Source of the DNA: Brevundimonas sp. UBA5866 | Lineage (GTDB): Bacteria > Pseudomonadota > Alphaproteobacteria > Caulobacterales > Caulobacteraceae | NCBI RefSeq assembly: GCF_002432125.1 | Contig: NZ_DJFS01000049.1 | Location: 1-12,223, forward strand | DNA length: 12,223 nt | Direction of reading: 5' to 3' | Shown here: positions 6,021 to 12,223 of the stretch, piece by piece | Layout: each line of letters begins with the position of its first letter | Position numbering within the stretch: the first letter of the stretch is position 1 | Notes under the pieces: generated by a model | Told to the model about the DNA's origin: nothing | The model's database searches: none | Seen by the model: the letters and a program-made list of their open reading frames with translations, nothing else | Program-made: the position numbers and the translations under genes

Positions 6021-7691
6021 ATGACCGACCGAACCCTTAACGGGTCGGACGACGGGGATCACTCGGTCGCGAAAAACGACCGGCTGGTGATTGCCGCCTC
6101 GTCCGTCGGTACCGTTATCGAATGGTACGACTTCTATCTCTACGGCTCTCTGGCCGCGATTATCTCTGCCCAGTTCTTCTCGGGCGTGAATGAAACCACC
6201 GGCTTTATCTTCGCCTTGATGGCCTTTGCGGCCGGCTTTGCCGTGCGTCCGTTCGGGGCCATCGTCTTTGGCCGCCTCGGCGATTTGTGGGGGCGCAAGA
6301 ACACCTTTCTCGTCACCATGCTGCTTATGGGACTGTCCACCTTTGTGGTCGGTCTGTTGCCGCCCTATGCGGTTCTGGGCGTCGCAGCCCCGATCATTCT
6401 GGTGCTGATGCGTCTGATCCAGGGTCTGGCTCTGGGTGGCGAGTATGGCGGTGCCGCAACCTATGTGGCCGAGCATGCGCCCCACGGTAAGCGCGGCTTC
6501 TACACCTCCTTCATCCAGATCACGGCCACGGTCGGCCTGCTGCTGAGCCTGATGGTCATTCTGGGCGTGCGGACCGTGGTGGGCGAGGAAGCCTTCCTCG
6601 ACTGGGGCTGGCGTATTCCCTTCCTCGTTTCCATCCTGCTGCTGGGTGTGTCGCTGTGGATCCGTCTGAAGCTGGCCGAAAGCCCGGCGTTCAAGCGCAT
6701 GAAGGCCGAGGGCAAGGGATCGACGACCCCGCTGAAGGACAGCTTCCTGCGCTGGCCGAACCTGAAATTGGTGCTGATCGCCCTGTTCGGCCTGGCCGCG
6801 GGTCAAGCCGTGGTCTGGTACACGGGCCAGTTCTACGCCCTGTTCTTCCTCGAGAAGACGCTGAGGGTCGATCCGGCCCTGTCGAACATCCTGATCGCCA
6901 CAGCGCTGGCGCTGGCGACACCCTTCTTCGTCTTCTTCGGCTGGCTGTCGGACAAGATCGGGCGCAAGCCGATCATCCTGGCCGGATGCCTGATTGCCGC
7001 CCTGACCTACTTCCCCCTGTTCCAGGGTCTGACCAAGGCAGCCAACCCGCGCCTGGCAGCCGCTGTCGCCTCGTCGCCGCTGGCGGTCGTGGCCGATCCC
7101 GCCAACTGCAACCTGCAGTTCGATCCGATCGGCAAGACGGTGTTCAACACCTCCTGCGATGTCGCCAAATCCTATCTGGCCAAGGCGGGCATCAACTATG
7201 AGAACATAGCGGCACCTGCCGGTACGGTGGCTTCGATCCGCATCGGTGACACCGAGGTCCAGAGCTTTGCCGGTGAACAACTGGCCAAGGCCGACTTCGA
7301 CAGCGCCAAGAAGGACTTTGACGCCCGTCTGGCCAGTGCGCTGGCGGCAGCCGGATACCCCGACAAGGCCGACAGCAGTCTGGTGAACAAACCCGTCGTG
7401 ATCGGCATCCTGTTCCTGCTGGTCCTATATGTGACGATGGTCTACGGCCCGATTGCAGCGGCCCTGGTCGAGATGTTCCCGACCAATATCCGCTACACCT
7501 CCATGTCCCTGCCCTATCATATCGGTAACGGCTGGTTCGGGGGCTTCCTGCCGACCACAGCCTTCGCGATGGTCGCCGCCACGGGCAATATCTACTACGG
7601 CCTGTGGTACCCGATCGTGATTGCGGTCCTGACCGTCATCATCGGCGCGATCTTCGTGAAGGAAGGCAAGGACGTGAACATCCACGACTGA
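6021..7691 (+). CDS. MHS-type major facilitator (metabolite:H+ symporter) with periplasmic insert
   Basis: Inner-membrane proton symporter of the metabolite:H+ symporter family, whose known substrates include alpha-ketoglutarate, citrate, proline/betaine and shikimate. The substrate here cannot be read from sequence; an organic or amino acid is likely next to gabD. The frame is open from 5940, but I start at 6021 because AGGAAGGGA lies 8 nt upstream and the protein then begins like relatives; this gives 556 residues. Family marks are IEWYDFYLYGSLA in TM1, RPFGAIVFGRLGDLWGRK in the TM2-3 loop, LIQGLALGGEYGGA in TM4 and GWLSDKIGRKP in the TM8-9 loop. All twelve membrane segments can be traced. 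Between TM9 and TM10 (about residues 338-455) are about 118 hydrophilic residues absent from standard members (roughly 430-500 residues). By MFS topology this insert is periplasmic, and it holds Cys363 and Cys379, a possible disulfide. Confidence 0.88.
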   Translation: MTDRTLNGSDDGDHSVAKNDRLVIAASSVGTVIEWYDFYLYGSLAAIISAQFFSGVNETTGFIFALMAFAAGFAVRPFGAIVFGRLGDLWGRKNTFLVTMLLMGLSTFVVGLLPPYAVLGVAAPIILVLMRLIQGLALGGEYGGAATYVAEHAPHGKRGFYTSFIQITATVGLLLSLMVILGVRTVVGEEAFLDWGWRIPFLVSILLLGVSLWIRLKLAESPAFKRMKAEGKGSTTPLKDSFLRWPNLKLVLIALFGLAAGQAVVWYTGQFYALFFLEKTLRVDPALSNILIATALALATPFFVFFGWLSDKIGRKPIILAGCLIAALTYFPLFQGLTKAANPRLAAAVASSPLAVVADPANCNLQFDPIGKTVFNTSCDVAKSYLAKAGINYENIAAPAGTVASIRIGDTEVQSFAGEQLAKADFDSAKKDFDARLASALAAAGYPDKADSSLVNKPVVIGILFLLVLYVTMVYGPIAAALVEMFPTNIRYTSMSLPYHIGNGWFGGFLPTTAFAMVAATGNIYYGLWYPIVIAVLTVIIGAIFVKEGKDVNIHD

Positions 7692-7721
7692 CGCCGGTAC
7701 AGACTTCTCTCGAACAGACTG

Positions 7722-7756
7722 GGGCGGATCGCAGCGTGCGGTCCGCCCGCTTTGTC
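7722..7756 (+). terminator. Probable intrinsic terminator after the transporter gene
   Basis: GGGCGGATCGCA (7722-7733) pairs with TGCGGTCCGCCC (7737-7748), 12 pairs with one T-G wobble, closing a three-base GCG loop. GCTTTGT follows. The strong stem and short T-run about 30 bp past the stop codon fit a terminator in a GC-rich genome. It would separate the transporter from the kinase gene. Confidence 0.65.
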
Positions 7757-7821
7757 GGAGCCGTCTGCAACTTTAAGGTACCCGGCCTCTTGTGGTGCCG
7801 CCGTTAAGGGGGACAGATGCG

Positions 7822-10800
7822 ATGATGTTCAGCTTCGCGACACTGGTCATGACCGCGGCCTATATGGCCACCCTGTTTGCCATCGCATGGTGGTATGAGC
7901 GGCCCAATATCAAGGCCCGTGGCAGCGGCCTGCTCGGTCCCAGCCTGTATTCGCTGTCGCTGGCCATCTACTGCACCTCCTGGACCTATTACGGGGCGGT
8001 CGGCACCGCGGCCCGCAGCGGGTGGGAGTATCTGCCCATCTATATCGGTCCGGCCATCGGTTTGACGCTGCTGTTCCCGATGTGGCGCCGGATCGCCTCG
8101 GCGGCCAAGCGCGCCAACGCCGGCTCCATCGCCGACTTCCTGTCATCGCGATATGGCAAGAGCCCCCTTCTGGGAGCGTCTGTGACCATCGTCGCCATCC
8201 TTGGCTCCCTGCCCTACATCGCCCTGCAGCTTCGCTCGCTGACGATGGCGGGCGAGTTGATCAATGTGGACAGCGGCATTGCCGGGTCCGAAAGTTGGGC
8301 GGTCCTGATCCTGGCCAGTGTGCTGGCAGGATTCGCCATTCTGTTTGGCGCCCGCCGCCCCGACCTGACCGAACACAACCGCGGCCTGATCCAGGCCATC
8401 GGGGTGGAGTCCATCGTCAAACTGTGCGCGCTGCTGGCCGCTGCCGGATTTGCCATCCTGCTGTTGGGCAAGGCCGAGAACAGCCCCGCCGCCATCCGCG
8501 AGGGTCTGGGCGATCTGGCCTATTGGCCCGAAGGCAATGCCCGTTTCATGGCCATTACCCTTGTCTCGACACTGGCCGTCTTCTGCCTGCCCCGTCAGTT
8601 CCACGTCGGCTTTGTCGAAGGCGGATCGCCCGGCGAGATCCGCCGTGCACAGTGGCTCTTCCCGATCTATCTGCTGCTGACCTCGCTGGCGGTTCTTCCT
8701 CTGGTCGCGGCGGGGCGACTGGGGCTGGCCGATGCCAACCCCGACCTGCTTGTGCTGGCCCTGCCGTTCGAAAGCCGTCAGCCCCTGCTGACCGCCATCG
8801 TGTTTGTGGGCGGCTTTTCGGCGGCGACCGCAATGGTCATCATCGAGGCGGTGGCCCTGTCGGCTATGGTGTCCAACAACCTCGTCCTGCCGGTGACGGG
8901 GGCGCTGCGCAGCGGGCCGACCACGCCCCTGAACCAGTTGGCCGGTCGCATTCTGAACATCCGCCGCGCCGCCATCATCGGCATCCTGTTTCTGGCGTGG
9001 CTGTATTATCAGGCGATGGACCAATCCAGCGGTCTGGCGGCGATGGGGCTGGTGTCGTTTGCGGCTCTGGCCCAGCTGGCACCCAGCCTGTTCGGGGCCG
9101 TGCTGTGGCGCACAGGGCATGCCAAGGGGGCGATGGCAGGTCTGTGGGTGGGCATGGCGGTGTGGTTCCTGCTGCTGGCCCTGCCGCAGCTGGCACCGGG
9201 CTTCCCCTTCCACCTGCCACAGCTGATGGGACTGGATGATCCGTTCGCCGCGGGCGTATTCCTGTCGCTGGGGCTGAACCTGATCACCTATGTGATCGTG
9301 TCCCGCGTCACAGCGCCCGGTCTGATCGACCGCGTACAGGCCCGCGCCTTTGTCGATCATATGGGTTCGGAATGGCTGGAGGCCCGTGGCCACCTGTCAG
9401 GGGCCTCGGTCGAGGACCTGCGTGTTCTGGTTTCGCGTTTCATCGGCGAGGATCGCGCAGACAGCGCTTTTGAGGCCTGGGCACAGGAAGCGGGCGTGCG
9501 GCTGCGCCCCAACGATCCGGCCGATGCCGGTCTGGCGCGTGCGGCAGAGCGCATGCTAGCGGGCGCACTGGGGGCTGTGGCCGCGCGCCGCGTGATCGGT
9601 GCCGCCCTGTCCGGTGGTGGCCGTGCGCCAGAAGACGTGGTGCGTATGCTGGACGAGGCCTCTCAGGCCGTCCAGTTCAACCGCCAGCTCTTGCTGACCA
9701 CGCTGGACAATATCGATCAGGGCGTCGCCGTGGTGGACGAGGAACTGCGGCTGGTTGCGTGGAACCGCCCCTATGTCGAGATGTTCGACCTGCCGCATGA
9801 TTTCCTGCATGTCGGCATGCCGATTGCCAACGTCTATCGCCACAATGCCCAAAATGGCGAGATCGAGCCCCAGTCAGAACGGACGGAATCCTGGGTGGCC
9901 CGGCGCCTCGAAGCCCTGTCCCGCCGCCAGCACCACTTCCACGAACGTCAGGGGCCGGACGGTCGTGTCCTGCGCGTGGTCGGCGAACCGCTGCCCGGCG
10001 GAGCCTATGTGACGTCCTATACCGACATCACCGACCTGCGCCGCGCGGCCCGCCAATTGGAAGAGGCCAATGAACAGCTGGAAGCCCGCGTTACCGAACG
10101 CACCACCCAGCTGAAGGCCGCCGTGGAAATGGCCGAACGCGCCACCGCCTCCAAGACGCGCTTTCTGGCGGCGGCCAGCCATGACCTGTTGCAACCGCTT
10201 CACGCGGCGCGCCTGTTCATCGGTGCCCTGAGAGAGGACCCGTGCGTCGAACAGAGCGAGTCCCTGACACTGGCCATCAATGCCGACCGCTCCATCGAAA
10301 GCGCACACCGCCTTCTGACGGCCCTGCTGAACCTGTCCAAGCTGGAGGCGGGCGGGGTTGATCCCGCCATTGCCCCTCTGGCTCTGGACCAGCTGTTTGG
10401 CGATATCGCCCGCGAATTTACCCCTATCGCCAAGGCCAAGGGGCTGGAACTTCGGGTCCATCCGACCCGGGTGTGGATTTCCACAGACCGCGATCTGTTG
10501 CGGTCCATGCTCCAGAATCTGGTCGCCAATGCCATCCGCTATACCGACAAGGGTGCCGTCGTGGTCGGGGCCCGCCGTCGTGGTGGACGGATCGATGTGG
10601 TGGTGGTCGATACAGGTCGGGGCATTCCCGAAGAGTCACGCGCCAAGATATTCGGAGAGTTCGTGCGCCTGCCCGGCACCCCGGTTGACGAGCCCGCGGC
10701 CGGGCTAGGGCTGGCGATCGTACAGCGGCTGTCGGACCTGTTGGGTCACCCGCTTTCGGTCCAGTCCCGCATCGGTAGCGGATCGCAGTTCCGCATCTCG

Positions 10801-11208
10801 ACGCCGCGCACCGGCGCGGTCATGTCGCCGGTGGACAAGGTCGCCACATCGCGCACGCCCCTGTTCGGCAAGCGGGTGCTGTGCGTGGACAACGAACAGC
10901 CGATTACCGCCGCGCTGGAGGTCCTGCTGAAACGTTGGGGTGCTGTGCCGACCCTCGCCAACTCGGCCGAAGAGGCCCTGGAACTGGAGGGTCCGTTCGA
11001 TGCCGCGCTGGTGGACCTGCATCTGGGCGATGGCCAGATGGACGGTCTGGCCCTGATCGAGGAGCTGAAACGGCGCGACGTGCGCCGGATCGCCCTGGTA
11101 ACCGCCGCCACGCAGGACCGGCTGGGCGCACAGGTGGCCCAACACGGCGCCGTCCTGCTGCCCAAGCCGATCAAGCCTGCGGCGTTGAAGGCCTTTCTGA
11201 ACGGCTAA
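7822..11208 (+). CDS. crbS: CrbS/CbrA-like hybrid histidine kinase fused to an SLC5 transporter domain
   Basis: Large inner-membrane sensor that couples a transporter-like domain to phosphorelay. GTG codons at 7792 and 7795 are in frame, but I choose ATG 7822 because AAGGGGGA (7806-7813) lies 8 nt upstream; length is 1128 residues. Residues 1 to about 495 form an SLC5 sodium:solute symporter domain with about 13 membrane segments (SLYSLSLAIYCTSWTYYGAVG near the N-terminus). A STAC-like linker (about 500-600) and a PAS domain (about 624-735, TLDNIDQGVAVVDEE) follow, then a coiled coil (about 745-778), HisKA with His787 in AASHDLLQPLHAAR, HATPase with Asn903 (NLVANAIRYT), DTGRGI near 930 and GLGLAIV near 962, and a receiver with Asp1065 (ALVDLHLGD) and Lys1115 (LLPKP). 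The order and terminal receiver match CrbS/MxtR, which act with LuxR-type CrbR/ErdR on acetyl-CoA synthetase and carbon use. Ligand and exact orthology are inferred. Confidence 0.85.
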   Translation: MMFSFATLVMTAAYMATLFAIAWWYERPNIKARGSGLLGPSLYSLSLAIYCTSWTYYGAVGTAARSGWEYLPIYIGPAIGLTLLFPMWRRIASAAKRANAGSIADFLSSRYGKSPLLGASVTIVAILGSLPYIALQLRSLTMAGELINVDSGIAGSESWAVLILASVLAGFAILFGARRPDLTEHNRGLIQAIGVESIVKLCALLAAAGFAILLLGKAENSPAAIREGLGDLAYWPEGNARFMAITLVSTLAVFCLPRQFHVGFVEGGSPGEIRRAQWLFPIYLLLTSLAVLPLVAAGRLGLADANPDLLVLALPFESRQPLLTAIVFVGGFSAATAMVIIEAVALSAMVSNNLVLPVTGALRSGPTTPLNQLAGRILNIRRAAIIGILFLAWLYYQAMDQSSGLAAMGLVSFAALAQLAPSLFGAVLWRTGHAKGAMAGLWVGMAVWFLLLALPQLAPGFPFHLPQLMGLDDPFAAGVFLSLGLNLITYVIVSRVTAPGLIDRVQARAFVDHMGSEWLEARGHLSGASVEDLRVLVSRFIGEDRADSAFEAWAQEAGVRLRPNDPADAGLARAAERMLAGALGAVAARRVIGAALSGGGRAPEDVVRMLDEASQAVQFNRQLLLTTLDNIDQGVAVVDEELRLVAWNRPYVEMFDLPHDFLHVGMPIANVYRHNAQNGEIEPQSERTESWVARRLEALSRRQHHFHERQGPDGRVLRVVGEPLPGGAYVTSYTDITDLRRAARQLEEANEQLEARVTERTTQLKAAVEMAERATASKTRFLAAASHDLLQPLHAARLFIGALREDPCVEQSESLTLAINADRSIESAHRLLTALLNLSKLEAGGVDPAIAPLALDQLFGDIAREFTPIAKAKGLELRVHPTRVWISTDRDLLRSMLQNLVANAIRYTDKGAVVVGARRRGGRIDVVVVDTGRGIPEESRAKIFGEFVRLPGTPVDEPAAGLGLAIVQRLSDLLGHPLSVQSRIGSGSQFRISTPRTGAVMSPVDKVATSRTPLFGKRVLCVDNEQPITAALEVLLKRWGAVPTLANSAEEALELEGPFDAALVDLHLGDGQMDGLALIEELKRRDVRRIALVTAATQDRLGAQVAQHGAVLLPKPIKPAALKAFLNG

Positions 11209-11214
11209 AGGCCT
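11189..11214. terminator. Possible stem-loop straddling the kinase stop codon
   Basis: AGGCCTTT (11189-11196) pairs perfectly with AAAGGCCT (11207-11214) across a 10-nt loop, with the TAA stop (11206-11208) at the edge of the right arm. It fills the 7-bp gap between the two convergent genes. It could serve as a compact bidirectional transcript end, but neither side has a T-run, so this is tentative. Confidence 0.35.
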
Positions 11215-11215
11215 A

Positions 11216-11833
11216 TCAGCCCAGATCGATCTGCTGGGACAGGATAACGGCCTGCGTGCGGTTCTGGACGCCCAGCTTGCGGAAGACGCTGGTCAGGTGG
11301 GCCTTGATCGTGGCCTCGGTGACGCCGAGGTCATAGGCGATCTGTTTGTTCAGTCGGCCCGCCTTGAGGCCCTCGAGGATGCGCAGCTGCGACGGGGTCA
11401 GGCTGGCGATCCTGCTTTGCAGGTCCGCCTCCTCGCCCTCGGCCTCACCGACGTCCGGAGCCCATGTCTCGCCGTCCAGGACCTGACTGATGGCTTCCAC
11501 CATCGTGTCCAGCGATGCCGACTTGGGAATGAAGCCCGAAGCGCCCACTGCCAGCGCACGGCGCACCGTATGCGGCTCTTCGCTGGCGGAGACGACCACC
11601 ACCGGTACAGCCGGATGGTTGGCCCGCACCAGGTTGAGACCCGTCATGCCTTCGACATCCGAAAGCTTGAGGTCCAACAGCAACAGATCTACCGGCTCCT
11701 TGCCCAGGGCGGCGTCCGCCTCGGCAAAGCTGGAGCATTCCACCACCCCTGCATCTGGCCGTGCCTTACGCACTGCCGAAACAAGCGCCTCACGGAACAG
11801 CGGGTGATCGTCAGCGACGACGATGCGATCCAT
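11216..11833 (-). CDS. crbR: LuxR-type response regulator, CrbR/ErdR-like
   Basis: DNA-binding response regulator, probable partner of the convergent SLC5-kinase. The frame stays open upstream to 11896, but I start at ATG 11833-11831: AAGGA lies 5 nt upstream and the protein then opens as MDRIVVADDHPLFREAL, the usual start of the family; length is 205 residues. The receiver domain (about 1-120) has Asp8/Asp9, phospho-acceptor Asp54 in LLLLDLKL, Ser82 in VVVVSAS and Lys104 in GFIPKSA. The output domain (about 139-200) is a LuxR/NarL helix-turn-helix, with LTPSQLRILEGLKAGRLNKQIA and VTEATIKAHLTSVFRKLGV. CrbR/ErdR relatives activate acetyl-CoA synthetase and other carbon-use genes; no acs gene is in the window. 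It is divergent from the porin-like gene, whose shared upstream region carries palindromes that could be its target. Symbol is by family resemblance and context. Confidence 0.85.
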   Translation of the reverse strand: MDRIVVADDHPLFREALVSAVRKARPDAGVVECSSFAEADAALGKEPVDLLLLDLKLSDVEGMTGLNLVRANHPAVPVVVVSASEEPHTVRRALAVGASGFIPKSASLDTMVEAISQVLDGETWAPDVGEAEGEEADLQSRIASLTPSQLRILEGLKAGRLNKQIAYDLGVTEATIKAHLTSVFRKLGVQNRTQAVILSQQIDLG

Positions 11834-12002
11834 GAATGTCCTTCCATCCTTAATGATTGGCCTATCTGCCCGACCGTCATGGCGACAGAATGACATGTCT
11901 CGACTTTGGTCGAGATTAGACCATTAGCTAATGTCAGAAACCAACGTCACGCGGAAAGGTGCCTTCGGGACCTGCAAAAAATGACAGGACCGGGAGGAAA
12001 AC
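11834..12002. promoter_or_regulatory. Divergent control region between crbR-like and porin-like genes, with palindrome cluster
   Basis: These 169 bp must hold promoters for both genes. Between 11891 and 11936 I see TGACAT (11891-11896) mirrored by ATGTCA (11931-11936), and inside it TCTCGAC-TTTG-GTCGAGA (11898-11915) and the perfect 12-bp palindrome CATTAGCTAATG (11922-11933). Nearer the porin gene AGGTGCC/GGGACCT (11957-11973) forms a weaker hairpin with one mismatch. The cluster is midway between the genes, as expected for shared operators. I could not place -35/-10 boxes reliably. Confidence 0.6.
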
Positions 12003-12223
12003 ATGGCTCAACACCGCCTTTGGGGCGGCGTAGCTTTTGCTGCGCTCCTCGTCGCGACGTCCGCATCCGCGCAAGATAAAAGCGCTGCGCTGGAAGCCCG
12101 CATTGCCCAACTGGAAGCCGAGCTGAACGCGCTCAAGGCTGCGGTGCGAGAGAACCAGAGCAACCAGCAAGTCCGCACCCAAGCGCTTGCCGATGACATC
12201 AGCCGTATCCAGCAGGCCCCGCC
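12003..12223 (+). CDS. Exported coiled-coil protein, probable DcaP-like outer-membrane porin (start only)
   Basis: The frame is open from ATG 12003 to the right edge (73 codons), with GGGAGGA 4 nt upstream. Residues 1-23 are a classic Sec signal peptide: Arg5 in a short basic start, a hydrophobic core AFAALLVATS and the cleavage site ASA before QDK. The mature N-terminus (about 27-70) is a heptad-rich coiled coil, with LEARIAQLEAELNALKAAV followed by a Gln/Asn-rich stretch. That signal peptide plus short coiled coil is typical of DcaP-family trimeric porins, which pass dicarboxylates and other anions, and also of OprO/OprP-like porins. The beta-barrel part lies outside the window, so the call rests on the N-terminus and on the neighbouring transport and carbon-sensing genes. 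Other coiled-coil periplasmic proteins, such as YbgF/CpoB-like ones, are not excluded. Confidence 0.6.
   Translation, partial: MAQHRLWGGVAFAALLVATSASAQDKSAALEARIAQLEAELNALKAAVRENQSNQQVRTQALADDISRIQQAP

Noticed and set aside
6000..7280. 426-codon minus-strand frame over the transporter gene
   Set aside because: Gln/Gly/Asp/His-rich shadow of a transporter coding frame with twelve traceable membrane segments.
8022..9393. Plus and minus frames of over 400 codons within the SLC5 part of the hybrid kinase
   Set aside because: Both overlap an uninterrupted 1128-codon multi-domain gene and show no domain or ribosome site.
11222..11233. Perfect 12-bp palindrome CAGATCGATCTG near the end of the regulator gene
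   Set aside because: It lies within conserved coding sequence for the C-terminus (QQIDLG) and can be explained by codon use; no sign of a separate function.
11834..11896. Upstream start for the LuxR-type regulator at 11896
   Set aside because: The extra 21 residues are not family-like, and ATG 11833 has AAGGA and the standard MDRIVVADDHP beginning.

Overview
The window looks like a chromosomal stretch of a GC-rich alphaproteobacterium. The closest fit by gene style is the Caulobacterales (Brevundimonas/Caulobacter-like). Pointers are a chemoreceptor with tandem HAMP domains and a LALNAGVEAARAG tip, a FixL/FixJ-type two-component pair, an MHS-family transporter with a periplasmic insert, and a membrane SLC5-histidine kinase hybrid. 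The genus is an inference from protein style, not from a marker gene. No rRNA, tRNA, CRISPR array, insertion sequence or phage gene is visible.

Layout. (1) Minus strand, 1-1863: a methyl-accepting chemotaxis protein that runs off the left edge. (2) 1864-2247: a 384-bp divergent intergenic region with two clear inverted repeats. (3) Plus strand, 2248-4349: a membrane-bound FixL-like kinase and a FixJ-like regulator, overlapping by an ATGA. (4) 4430-5872: gabD, NAD(P)-dependent succinate-semialdehyde dehydrogenase. (5) 5873-6020: a spacer packed with three consecutive stem-loops. (6) 6021-7691: an MHS-type major facilitator with about 118 extra residues between TM9 and TM10, followed by a strong terminator-like hairpin. 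(7) 7822-11208: a 1128-residue CrbS/CbrA-like hybrid kinase (SLC5 transporter, STAC, PAS, HisKA, HATPase, REC). (8) Minus strand, 11216-11833: a LuxR-type response regulator convergent with the kinase and only 7 bp away, the likely CrbR/ErdR partner. (9) Plus strand, 12003 to the right edge: the start of an exported protein with an N-terminal coiled coil, probably a DcaP-like outer-membrane porin.

How it may work together. A porin, an inner-membrane organic-acid/metabolite symporter and succinate-semialdehyde dehydrogenase form a plausible uptake-and-oxidation set feeding the TCA cycle. Two signal systems frame it: one FixLJ-like (possibly oxygen or redox) and one CrbSR-like, a family known to control acetate and other carbon use. 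That either system controls gabD or the transporter is inferred from position only. The most noteworthy non-coding signals are the inverted repeats in nearly every intergenic gap, several placed where they could act as operators, attenuators or mRNA-stability elements.
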